A stretch of DNA of 64,000 bases from Struthio camelus (lineage: Eukaryota > Chordata > Aves > Struthioniformes > Struthionidae): positions 68,466,911-68,530,910 of the forward strand of contig NC_090942.1 in the NCBI RefSeq assembly GCF_040807025.1, given 5' to 3'. The notes under the pieces are model-generated. The model was not told where the DNA came from. It ran no database searches and saw only the letters and a program-made list of their open reading frames with translations. Positions within the stretch are counted from its first letter, which is position 1; each line of letters begins with the position of its first letter. Both the position numbers and the translations under genes were made by a program. Shown in pieces: positions 38,712 through 49,541 of this stretch.

Positions 38712-41700
38712 GGGGATCTGGCTGAAGTAAAGGATGGCATTAAAAGCAGTTGGTGGTGTGGGATGGAAATACAGTGCTTCTGCCTCTTAGGATTCTTTTT
38801 CTTGTGAGACCTGAGGTTTTCCTTCAGTCCTCTGTGTCTGAAATCCCGTGTTTTTACACTAGAATTTCAGCCTTTAAGTGGGAAGATTATGATTCTGCCC
38901 AACCTACGTGAGTATGGAAGGCCTGAGGACAAAGTTTCCCATTTCTGCCGTGTGGTGATATCAGCTCAAAGGAACAGAGAGAAAACGTTTGCTGTGCAGA
39001 AGGAAGAGAGGGTTTGGGGTGAACGACCCAGAGTGGGGTGAATCCTCCAAGGAGCGCTTTCAATTCCCCTGCCTTTGCCTGCCTCCAGGAAAGATGTACA
39101 GGGTTATACTGCAGCAAAAGGAAAATGAGTCACCGGTGGAAACAGCCGGCTGCTAAGTACCCGAAGGCAACAAATCTTCCAGAGAGTCAGCTGAAAGGGG
39201 CCTTGGCGAGCAGCCTGCTGCTTTTGCAGCTGGGACCTGTGATCTTGCTGGGGGGCAGCAGCAGAGATCTGGTTCGCATTTCCCTGCTCCCTGGGACTCC
39301 TTCCCAGACTCCTCCTTCCCTCCTTCCTCCCCTGGTACTGCTCCACTCATCCCAGTGCCTCTGGCCCTCCTCCTCCTCCAGCCGTTGTGTCTTTCTGCTC
39401 CCTGACTGGCACCTTTTCCTCTCAGATATTCCATTTTCGTCTGTCCTCTGGCATCAGTTCTCCTCCCCTCCTTTGCTGGTTTCCCCATGTAGTGCTTGCA
39501 TCTGATCCTTGGGCCCTGATTTCCTGCCGGTGCCAAGGATGAAGAGACTAAGAGGGCTCTAAAGAAGATGACATTGCCTCCTTCAGAGGAGCAGTGAGAA
39601 CAGGTCTGAGCAAGTTAGACACAGAGATTATCCTTGCTCTGATCCTATACTCTTCGTAATATATTTAGTTTGTTATAGCTGCTGGAAACAAAGACCCAAT
39701 ATTGCATTTGAAAATATGACTTATATAAGAAAAAGGAACCCAGAAATACACACACATAAATAGCAGAAAAGGGAATTGCTTGGTCTCAGCAACGTGGAAT
39801 AAATTTGCAGAGGCACAGTAAAAGCTGAGAGATTATAAAAAGGCATTAAGGCTGTCAACGTAAAGGAGTCAGGGAACTACACAGCAAGCTTATATTAGCA
39901 AATCAAACTGGAGTTTGCTGTAAAGAATGGGTTGGTCTTTAGACATAACAGAATTGCAGAGCAAAGTGCATTGAAAGCTGATATCCTTTGGAGAATTCAG
40001 CAGGCTCATATGGTATAGAAAGCCTAAATGGAAAGCACAAGATAGGTGCATGTAGCAGCTTCATACAAACTCAGAGATAAGGAAAATTGTAAGAATGAGC
40101 CATTTGTTCTAAATATCAACCTAGAAAAGAACAGAGTTCATGCGAGTAGATCAGGACACATTAGGGCCATAGACTGAAATAAGTGTAGCTATACTTACGC
40201 TTTGCTTTTCCGGCAGAGACTACATTGCAGTGTTGGATTATTATTTGCATTTCCGTGTGGTTGTGTGATTGGGATTCTAGCATTAGAGCAGGCCGTAGTG
40301 CACATCACATCTGCATTTGCCAGCTGCAGGACCCCAGATGAGTAATGAGCCAAGTAATGGGTCTCTGTCCAAAGGACAGGATTTTCAGCCGTTTGCAAGG
40401 GATGATGGGGAGGGATTCTGCCATGTAACATCCACTTCCAGATATCCAGTACGGAATGGTCTTATGGAATTAAGATACTTAAGATTTCTTTAAAAAGCTA
40501 CCAGATCTAATACAAGTTCTTCTGTTGAACTTGAGAAGAGTGCCTTTAAGACACGGTCCGTTTCCTTTTATTTTAAGAGGCGGCTGAGAACCAGACTTAG
40601 TATAGAACTGATATGAGTGCCTATAAATACAGATGAAGCTATACAAAAGTCATATTATTTCATGAGGAACAAGGATACTAAAGGGCAAGGAGATGCAGTC
40701 TGCATACAAAAGACACTTCACGGATTCACAAAGCTCTGACTGTTAAGAAGATTGCTTCTTATTCCTTCAGAGTACAAACTCCTGAAGGACAAGCTTTTGG
40801 GAGATAAGAATATGGAGATGAAGCCTGCAGAATCAGTCTCCGAAAATAAAGTCTAAAAAGTCTTTGAGACCTGCCAGAATAAGTAGGAGCTCCTGAAAGA
40901 CATGTTGCATGCTGTTAAAGCAGTTAATGCCATTTCACTTATTTTTTATAAGAACCATATCAGGAGGCACAAGGCAAGTTAGTTTTCTGTTTTAAAAAAG
41001 GTAGAGGGAGGTGTAATGCCTGTGTTATTATTAAGAGGATCAATGAGAACTGGTCTGAGAGGATCAGACTCAAGAGAAACCGAGGCAGAGAGAGACCAGC
41101 TCTGGTAGGTACATTTTACTCAGCTACTGTGTTACACTTGTATTCACTTTCCCTAGTACAAGCTCTACTTGTCAAGGAACACGAAAACCACGGAGATGGC
41201 ATTTGAAACTTATATGTTTGGATGCTCTTGAGTTTTGAGTTTTTTAAAGATATGGTTCAAGGATTTAAAGAACAGCTAAAAGTAACTTTGCATGTATTAA
41301 GTCTGTATCTTTTCAGCTGTGTTAACGCAACTAATACTTGGGCACTGATGGATGCACTGGGAGCCCAGACATCACCAGCAAGATCTCTCTCAAGATATTT
41401 GTTTCACTTCAATGGTTTGAAGGCACACTTTGCCTTGGGTGGCTTTTTGTGATGTATCTCATTTTCTTCCTCTTCACATGGCAAGTTGTAGCAGAGTAAA
41501 AGGGCCTACAGTGAGCCCTCCTGCTGCCTCTTTGAAAGGAGGAGGAAAGGAGGTTCAGGGGAGACCCTGCAGCGGAAAACAGGGGTGGCTGCCTCCAGGA
41601 GCACGGCTTTGCTGCAAGGAAGCGGGAGCTCCCTGTGGGTGAGTGCAGTTTTGATAAACTCCCAGGGCCCCTTCATGGGGCCGGGCGCCAGGCAGGCGGT

Positions 41701-41809
41701 GGGGCCAGGCTCTCCCAAGAAGCCCTGGGGCAGCTGCTCCTTCCTTCCTTAGTGGAAAATGTTGATGAAGGGGATGAGGAAGGGGCTCCCTACTGAGGAC
41801 AGATGCTGG

Positions 41810-42410
41810 GAAGGGGCCTCAGTACTGCCATGGGCAGTGCAGAAAGGGCTTGGTGTCCACTCTGTGCTGGCCACACACCGGCAGGTGCACGCGGGGAGTG
41901 ACCGCATCCTCGCTGCAAAGGCAGCAAACAGTTCAGCGTGACCTTTTCCCTCATCCCCACCAGCGCACCCACATCGGGGCAGCCTTGCAAGTGGGGGTGA
42001 TGCAGGAGGAGCTTCAGCCAAAGCTCCTGCCTCACCTCACACCAGCAGGTCCATGCCGCCCCAAGCCTTGTGCCTGCACTAAGGCAGGGAGCAATGGCCT
42101 GGGCAGCTGTCTCTGCCTCAGATACGCCAGGCTGCTGGTATGGGTTGGGCCTTACCAGTGCGAGAAGAGCTGCTGTGACAGCTCGGCCCAACACGGAGGA
42201 GACTCAACACCCAACACTGCCATTAGGGAGAAACCATCCTGGCGCTGGCCGTGCAGCTGGTGCTGCAGCGAGAGCTTGGCCCTGGCCCGGCATGGGGTGG
42301 TTCATATGCCGACAAGCCCTATGAGGACAGTGCCTGCGGGAAGGCCTTCAGCCAACACTGGTGGCTCGCCCAGCACCGCAGCACCCGCTGCAAGCCAGGG
42401 ACTCCTCACT
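41810..42410 (+). pseudogene. Decayed C2H2 zinc-finger gene
   Basis: Several finger remnants lie in order on the plus strand but in shifting frames. Near 41826 there is C-HGQ-C-RKGL, which must change frame to continue as VHSVLATHRQVH with both histidines. Near 41915 a CKGSKQFSVTFSLI piece needs a frame change to reach HQRTH. Near 42157 is PYQCEKSC, followed by a REKPS linker-like piece. Near 42318 is DKPYEDSACGKAFSQHWWLAQHRSTRC, where Cys1 has become Asp and the last His has become Cys. Spacing and linkers are those of KRAB/SCAN-class tandem fingers. Frameshifts and lost zinc ligands show it cannot make an intact finger array. The intact ZNF about 17 kb to the right is a possible paralogue. 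Confidence 0.72.
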
Positions 42411-45400
42411 GCGCTGCCCTTCAGGGTCCTGCTCTCCCCACCCACCTCGGGCTTGCTGGTGGAGCATGCACATGGGGCTGCGCCGGAGGCACTGCTGTCT
42501 TCAGGCCTCTACTGCCCTGAGGTTAGCTCAGGTAGCTCAAAAGCTCTGCCCTCCTTCTCGGCTTCTCCTCAACATTAAGGTTTCCCTTGAAGCATCGTGG
42601 CGCAGTTGTGCCACATCGCTATGCTAGCAGAGCAGCAGTGGTGAGGCAATGTGGTGAGGCTTCAGCAGCATCTCAGATTTTATTTCACTCCAGAGAACCG
42701 AGGGTACCCATCCCACCGTCTCTTCAGACCCCTGGAGTGCTGCCCTGCTGCTTGTCAGATGTTTGTAAGCTTTTTAGGATAGACTCATCTTACAGTTATG
42801 AACACAACACACACACACACAACACAACACACACACACACACACACACACACACATCTTTTCCCTCTATCCTACTGCCATCTTCCACTTCATATTCTTTT
42901 ACAGCATGTCTAGGAAGCTTACAGCAAGCAATTCTGTGCATCATATTCTTTACATAAACAATTTACTGGCCGCTGCTAGAGACAACACGTGTGACTAGCT
43001 GGATCTCTGGGTTTGAGACCCATGTCTTTTCATCCTTATCTTAAAATCAAAGAAGACATCATTCATTTTGCAAGTTAGACTTATACCTCACTATGGATCA
43101 CGGGTCTTTGGGTTTACTGCTTTCATGTTCACAAGCTGCCTTTTAACACTATTTTCTCCCATTTGTATGACTTTAATGCCATCCATTTAGGTGTTCTGTA
43201 TGAGTAACTGCTGTCTAGATGGATGGTGACACCTGTATAATCAGAGATTCATGGTCACTGAGTGGTAGAGTATGATTGCCTCAGTAAGCTTTTAATACAG
43301 AAATAGACAAGCCAGAGATTTATTTTCCTACTGTTCATGAAAGGAATGAAGCTCCTGTGTTAGACAAATGTGAGTTAAAAAATGAGCTTGTTTTCCAGGA
43401 AAAATAAAAACCTGACTGGTTTTTATTTCTGGATGGAAAAATAAACCTGACTTTCTCCTAGTTTTCAAAGCAGTGCTCTGGGAGCAGAGTAACATCTTTG
43501 AGAGACTTTTTACTGTGCATTTCAGGATGTTCAAATGTTTTATTTTCTTTGAAAGTTACCTGCAAAGAAACCAGAGCTCCTTGTTGCCTCTCCAACATAC
43601 CTTTTGGTTTCCTAAAAGCCTCTAAAGTAATAAACTTGTAAATTAGAAACTCAGATCTTGTCTGATTTGAAAAACTGTGCCTAATGGGCAAACAAGTAAT
43701 TAAGATTTCCAGCCGTCTGAAGCCAACTTTAGCCACAAAACAGTTCATTTCAGAGGGAGCTGCAATGACTGACTCAGCTTCAGTCTGCTTTGAAACATTT
43801 AAACAGCAGTTTCAGAATATTGGCACAAAATTGATAGTGAAGTTAGATTCATTGAACAGGGAATTGGTGGTTTGTTTTCATGCATGAGTTTTCAGGATTA
43901 TTTAAGGTATTGCTTTCTGTCACATGCTGTTTTTTTTATAACCCCTTAATTATCAAAGAAGATTTTCTTAGGGACTTGAGTCCTTCACTGAGGGAAAGTA
44001 CTCTTAAGATGTGCAAGACTTCCAAAGATCATAATCACCAAGGAATTAGAAAACGGTGACCCTATTACTATTGAGATTCCAAAAAGGAAATGGAGGGTTA
44101 GAGGACTTGTATTGGAAATCCTTTGTGAAGCATAGTGTGAGGAGACTGGCCGAGGCATCTTTGTACAGTGATAAAGAAGCAAAGGCTTGTTAACCTTTTT
44201 TTCCAGCTTCCTTTACATGTAAACCAGAACAGTCTTCCTTTTTTTCTTCATTAGTACAGTGTAATACAGTTGCTGTTTCTGTTAACCTTCAGGCAGACAG
44301 AAAATCAGTGAAGTTGATAACTGTGATACACTTTTATCTGGAACTAATAGCCCTTGCCTCAGATTTAGAGAAAATATTATAAGACTTGATTTGTGATAAA
44401 GGTAGCAGGAATGAGAAGTAATGTGGCTCAGAAAAGCCATTTTCTGTTGTCTGATGGCAACCTCTACTTCTCTCAGCCATGGATGTCTCACAACGCAGAG
44501 AAAATAGCTAAAGAAAGCGGACACACCTAAAGACCTGCAAGAGCCTAATGCTCCATAAATGGCAGTTTTAGAAAGCATTACATTAACTATTGTTGAAAGC
44601 CCCGCCCCATGAAGAAAAGCTCCGCCTGATGTAACCAGCTGTTACTGCTGTAGGGTATGGAGTAGCAGAATTGTTTTAAAGACGTCATCAAACCTGCTTT
44701 GTTAGGCTCCAGGCCATTGGGACTGGTGGATATATGCCCCCTCTGGGACGGCTGTCAGTAACTGTGTTGAAAAGATGTGGAAATGTCCTTTGCCCAAATG
44801 AATGGTGAAATCTCTTTCTGGGGGAATGAGTTTAGTAGGTGCTAATATTCATTTTTAGACCCCAGCATTTGTGGGGAAAGAGGCAGAACTTGACAGGGCT
44901 AAGGGGTGGGACGACTCGTGTTGCATTGTCACAATTTTTGCTTTTGCATAAGCTGTAGTGTTGTTTAATTCATACTGAGAATATCTGCGGGAGGGACCTG
45001 CCGCACGGGATTGCTGAAGATGCAGCTGCCAATAACATGGTGCAACTGATTTCATCCAAAACCTGGTTTAAAGGACACGCCGCGATAGTCAGTATTCGGG
45101 TGAACGGTCAGAGGCAGGACCCTCATGTCCTTATTTTGAGTTTAAAAATGGAGATTTTCTGAGTGGTGCTTAAACTGATCAAAGACATTTAGCTTTGAAA
45201 AATTCAGCTGACAGTTCTGCTTGAGACCCAAGCTGGTCAGAGATAGGATACTCACAGACATATACCCCTCAGGAGGCAGACAACGGCATGAAAGGCAAAA
45301 AGGGAGACAGGTTGGAAGACTGCAGCAGAGAGGCCACAGGTGATAACTGGGCTTAGGTTCACAAACTGCTGGGCAAACTCCAATAGGTATGAATGCTCTT

Positions 45401-46199
45401 AGTGCAGCACACTGATTAGCACAGTTAGTAAATGACAATTTAGCTCTTTTATAATTTGCCTTTAATACAAACCGCAGCTAGAACATGTTTTTCCCATGTC
45501 CCTTCAAGCTTGTATTATCACAGCCATGCTGCATGTGCTCCGTTGCAGCACTCAGTACAATAAAAGGCGGAGGAGCCTTGTTCTGTCTGCCCGTCAGAGA
45601 TGTTTTCCCTTCCACCTTTTCCCCTTGCTGTTTGAACTTATGCTTTGATAGCAGGGCTTTTTGCAGGAATGGTTTGTTTTTTTTTCTACCAGTACTATTA
45701 ATTTTGTCTGCCTGTCGCACGAGGGACAAGTGTCTTCTACAAATGAAAGACAGAGGGGCCTGTGGTCAGGCCTCACAAGAAAGTATGTGCTATTTGTGCA
45801 AAGTCCTTCCCTCTGTAAAGGCGAGGCTGCGAAGTCCAGATTTGCTTAAGCTTCCACCCTGGCCACCTAGTACCGCTGGAGTCAGCAGCTGTGTGGCTTT
45901 GCATTTAGGAACAACCTCTCTTTCTGTCTTTGGAAAAGGTGCAGTCCACACCTGGGAAGGGGAGACCCCGAGCCTCTCTTTAGCGTGTGTGAGGGCAATT
46001 AGAGATAAGGAAAAGGTCCAGTGTTTACCGAGTTTCTCAATTACAAAGTTCATTTTCTTGAAATTACCTACGGGGTATGTCGGACATACTTGCCTGCTCG
46101 TACAAGCAAGTGCCCTTTAGTCCACCGAGCTCGGCAGACCTCTCCAGGAGCCAGTGAGCCAGCGGTGAGCCACGGAGAGGTCAGCTGTCCTCTGGAAAG
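42411..46199. other. Gene-poor stretch
   Basis: Contains the CA microsatellite at 42801-42855. A cysteine-rich open frame on the minus strand at 45142-45438 has no splice support and no family spacing. No gene was called. Confidence 0.45.
42801..42855. repeat. (CA)n microsatellite, interrupted
   Basis: Runs of AC dinucleotides are broken twice by AACACAAC. The final perfect stretch is about 13 repeats. Confidence 0.95.
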
Positions 46200-47060
46200 A
46201 AAAAAAAACAAAAAAACATGAAACCGGTTTTCCCCGGCGGCAGCTTTGCGGCAGGTTGCCCCCCCGCCCCGTCCCATCTCAAAGCGCGTGGGAAACACTG
46301 CAGGGCTGGTGGGCAGGAAACTCATTGCCCCGGGTCTCAGCCCCGCGGCAGGGCGGCAGCCAGCCCGGCTCCGCACCCGCGCGGGCAGCGCGGCCAGGCG
46401 CCGCCGGCCAGCTCGCCGCCTCCCTCCGCGCACCGGCACGGCGGCGGCACAGCCCGGCGCAGGCAAAGGGTTAAAACCAGCGAGCTCCCACGCCGCCGCC
46501 GCCGCCGCTCGGGAGCGGGGGCCGCAGCGCCGCCGCCCGGGCCCCGCCGCTCCCGCCGCCGCCTCGGCCCCGCCGCCGCCGCCGCGCACATGGCCCCGGG
46601 CGGTAAGTGGGGGCGCGGGGTGGGGGGGGGAGCGCGGCCCCTCGGCGCCCGCCGCAGCAAAAGCGCGGGGGCGCCGGGCCGGGCCGGGCCGGGCGGCGCG
46701 GGGGTGGCTGCCGCCCCCTCGGCGGGCCGGGCTGAGCCGGGCCGCGGCGTGGGTCGAAGTAACGGGTCGGCGGCGGCGGCGGCGCGGAGCGGAGCGGCTG
46801 TGCCCGCGCCCGCGCTGCTGCGCGGGGATGTGGCCCGCAGGGAGCGGCGTGCCCCAGCCGCAGCCCGAGCGCGGATCTTTACCGGCCGGCGGGGAAGAAA
46901 AAAAAAAAAAAAAGAAAAAGAGAATGGCTTAAATCTGGTTTTCTGAAAGCCGCTGGCCCTCGCCGCTGCCCGCACCTCCTGGGACGGGGTTTGCCCAAGG
47001 GTGGCCCGGGCGCTGCGGCGCGCAGCCTGCGCGGGGCTGGGGTTGTCTGGTCGTGAGCGG
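46200..47060. promoter_or_regulatory. CpG island, probable promoter
   Basis: An abrupt change to extreme G+C with very dense CpG. It contains GCC trinucleotide runs at about 46491-46508 and 46569-46583, a (GGGCC)4-type run at about 46671-46694 and a 15-base A-run at about 46898. A plus-strand ATG followed immediately by a consensus donor sits in its middle, so at least one transcript probably starts here. No TATA box is evident. The island could be bidirectional. Long open frames within it on both strands are a by-product of GC content. Confidence 0.85.
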
Positions 47061-47778
47061 TGCAGGTAGAGCCACCCGGTGAGGAGAGCTCGGGGTTTGG
47101 GGTCTCTTGAGGCCAAATCTGTCAAGCTAGATGTGGATCAGCCCACCCTTCGTGGGCTGCTGGTCGGGACCAGAGGAGGGTGATGGGAAGCACCTCTGCA
47201 GTCGTGCTGGGAGAGGTGCCCCAGTGGTGGCCATTGCTGGGGCTGGATGGAGCCAGAGGGGGACGCGAAGCCCTGGTGCCTTGAGGTGACGTCCAGCACC
47301 TTAGGGAGAGGAGCAGCCAGCTGTCTGTCGGAGTGAGGCCAGGGCATCCTATATTTTGATTCCCCCCCCCCCCCACCAAAGGACAATGCGTTGAGTAGTC
47401 CACCGACTTGTTCAAGTACGTACGCACCTGCTGTGTGCGGCCTGCTTTCAGCCTTGGAAAAGATTTCACCTCCCCGGACAAGTAGAGGGGTCTGTAACTT
47501 TGAGATCCAGGGGCGTATCTAAGTATTTCAGTCTTAACCAGTGTTTGAGTCCCTCTTGCGCTTCACCGTTGTGTCTGTAGCTTGAAAATCATGGGATCTG
47601 TTTAAAACGATCAACGATGAGGTCTTCTTTGTTGCCCTGTTTTTTTGTTTTGTTTTGTTTTTAAACAGTGTATGCTCCAACATTATTCCCTTTTGCAGAT
47701 CCTTGGAACACACTGTTTTTAACGGGAAAAATCAGAGACATGGCGTTCTTCAACTGGGTATTTGCCAAAAAGTTGTAA
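46590..47778 (+). CDS. Orphan first coding exon plus possible second exon
   Basis: ATG GCC CCG GGC G at 46590-46602 is followed by a perfect GTAAGT donor in the CpG island. The start context is GC-rich with C at -3, so it is not strong. At 47699 a TATTCCCTTTTGCAG acceptor opens a segment in matching phase. It reads MAPGD-PWNTLFLTGKIRDM and ends at a TAA at 47776-47778, giving a 30-residue peptide. Alternatively a weak GTATTT donor after 47757 could splice it onward. The peptide is unrecognised. Other reasonable readings are that exon 1 joins a distant exon (for instance of the zinc-finger gene at 59 kb) or begins a noncoding RNA. Confidence 0.3.
47362..47374. repeat. Poly-C run
   Basis: Thirteen consecutive C residues on the plus strand, prone to length variation. 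Confidence 0.9.
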
Positions 47779-48464
47779 ATGTGGAAGGCACTCTTCCTCT
47801 AAGGACTTCCCTCAGTGGATAAAGGATCAGCATCTATATTTCACTAAGCTGTTTTTGTGTCACTTAAGCATCATGAAGGGAGCCTAGACATCCCAGACCC
47901 TCTCCACTGGGAGACACTTGGTGTGATACAATCTGTAGGAGAGCTGTCTTTAGTTTCTGTCTCCTCATAGCCCTCAGGGGAATAGTTTTCAAAAAAGCAC
48001 GTGAAAGGAAGAGTAGTGGGGGATTCTGGCTTGAACAGGGATCTGTTGAAAGCTAAAACTCACTGATCTAGTTTAGAATAGCTTTGAGGGAGCTCTGAAC
48101 TCTTCCTGAGTGGAAATTCAGAAAATCAGAGCTGGTTCCCTAAGAGTTTCCACAGTGCAGTTTGCAGGAAGTGCTGGCACCAGGTATGTTCATACAGTTT
48201 TCCTTACAGATGCATCCGGTGTTTACAAAAGGAACACTATTACAGCCAAAGTTCCCATAAATCAGACTCTGTTACTTGTTTTCTGACAGAGACAAGAGGA
48301 GCTTCTTAATATGAATATTTATCCTATGTGTTTCATGTAATCTATTTCAGAAGTAGATGACAACCGTGTACAAACAGCAATACAAGGGGAATACTAGATC
48401 AGCAGTTCCCTTGCAGGCTAAAGACTTCCTGCATTTAGAAAGCACCCCTTGTTTGTTTCAGCTG

Positions 48465-48510
48465 ATTTTATATATTTTTATATATACATATGTGTATATA
48501 TATATTTTTA
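48465..48510. repeat. TA-rich low-complexity tract
   Basis: Imperfect TA/TG alternation flanked by ATTTTTA pieces. It is noncoding. Confidence 0.85.
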
Positions 48511-49031
48511 AAGAAGATTCTTCCCTTCATGTCTCTGAACAGAAACATCTGTGCTTGACAAAGAAAAGCCAGCATTACCCCATCATGTTCACTGAATGAC
48601 GCACCAAACCCCAGCTGTCTGCACAGACCACAGAGTTGGTGGTGGTGGTTCAAGCCCAGAGTAGGCAAAATGTCTTGCCTTGTCCAGAAATACAGATGGC
48701 CCAGATTAAACAATAGTAGCTGAACAGTTTGTGTGGAAGAGGACAAATCCCTTTAATACAGTTATTTCTGAGAGGAAAGCATCTTTCCTTTTGAATTCCA
48801 ACCAGTACCATTTCAAATGCCTGGATTTTCCCTTGCACTCTGAACAGATGGCTTTTCCTCTTGATTTCCACACTGTTGGCCTGGAAAAGCACTGGCAGAC
48901 TTGACGATGCCTTGGGCCTAGGAAGGAGGACTCCGTGTCCGGTTCTGATAGCCTCACGTGTCCCCTCTGAGTCAGCGTATCTGACCAGATAGTGTGCAGA
49001 AGAGCCACAATGGCTGCTCCTCCTTTGCTGC

Positions 49032-49541
49032 TCAATTCTTTCTTTCATGCCTCGCATCAGTGCTGGTTGTCTGGGAGCCCGGAGACACACTCGCATTGTT
49101 CATGGCCACCAGGAGCTTCAGGGCAGCAGCCTGCAACACATCCTCCCTGATTGCCTTCCCCATGGTCAACAACCGCTGCAGTGTCTGCAGTGAACTCTGC
49201 ACACGGATATCCTGTAGCCTCAGGAAGAGATCCTGGAGGTCACTGGTGGGCAGCTGTTCTCGTTGCTGGCCACTAACCGTCACCTCTGGGATGTATGTAT
49301 CAGAAGGATTTAGTTGCATGTTCCTTGACTGCGGTGAACCCTCAGGTAAGGAGGTGGAGATCACAGCTGCTTCCGTGTCAGGGCTGGAGTGGGCTGGCTG
49401 GGCAGCTGTGGGAAACGCAGGGAAAACAGGCTGGGGACTGGGGACCGTTGCGGACAATGCAGCATAATCATCTGTGGTCTGATCGTTGAAGGCTTGTGAG
49501 CTTCCCAGCTTGGCTTTACTCGCTCCTTGGCATGTGGTCCT
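49032..49541 (-). CDS. ACRBP: ACRBP-like exon 5, probable 3'-terminal coding exon
   Basis: A strong TTTTCTCCTCCACAG acceptor is followed by about 169 codons in phase 0, up to TGA at 49034-49032. The first part is rich in Ser, Thr and Pro. The second part (DLQDLFLRLQDI ... TLQRLLTMGKAIREDVLQ) should form an amphipathic helix, with one NAS sequon near the end. It does not align clearly with the mammalian middle region. A weak internal donor (GAG/GTGACG at about 49279) could give a shorter exon. Confidence 0.7.
   Translation of the reverse strand, partial: RTTCQGASKAKLGSSQAFNDQTTDDYAALSATVPSPQPVFPAFPTAAQPAHSSPDTEAAVISTSLPEGSPQSRNMQLNPSDTYIPEVTVSGQQREQLPTSDLQDLFLRLQDIRVQSSLQTLQRLLTMGKAIREDVLQAAALKLLVAMNNASVSPGSQTTSTDARHERKN

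Larger units (their letters stand above)
27711..41809. other. Gene-poor stretch with strand-skewed tracts
   Basis: No gene could be supported. The stretch contains a purine-rich block (about 31190-31385), a pyrimidine-rich block (about 31560-32110), a (TC)n array (33119-33145) and an AT-rich interval (about 36.0-37.8 kb). It also has a 13-base direct repeat at 38683-38711 and a CT-rich block (about 39290-39480). Most open frames here reflect these composition skews. Confidence 0.5.
47060..49031. other. Intergenic stretch downstream of the ACRBP-like exons
   Basis: Contains a 13-base poly-C run at 47362-47374 and an AT-rich (TA)n-like tract at 48465-48510. Minus-strand open frames at 48650-49096 overlap the end of the ACRBP-like exon 5 in another register and probably represent 3' UTR. 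I looked here for the cysteine-rich ACRBP C-terminal motifs and did not see them. Confidence 0.5.

Noticed and set aside
41850-42578. A 242-codon plus-strand frame across the zinc-finger remnants
   Set aside because: The finger pieces are spread over different frames, so this frame is not the ancestral coding one. The region is better described as a pseudogene.
45142-45438. Cysteine-rich minus-strand frame considered as a lost ACRBP C-terminal exon
   Set aside because: The cysteine spacing does not match ACRBP, there are no splice junctions, and it lies beyond the CpG island from the rest of the gene.
46068-47125. Very long open frames on both strands in the first CpG island
   Set aside because: Stop codons are rare at this GC content. 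The translations are Ala/Arg/Gly/Pro low complexity and cross a consensus splice donor.
48650-49096. Minus-strand frame overlapping the end of the ACRBP-like exon 5
   Set aside because: It is in a different register from exon 5 and has no ACRBP motifs; most likely 3' UTR.
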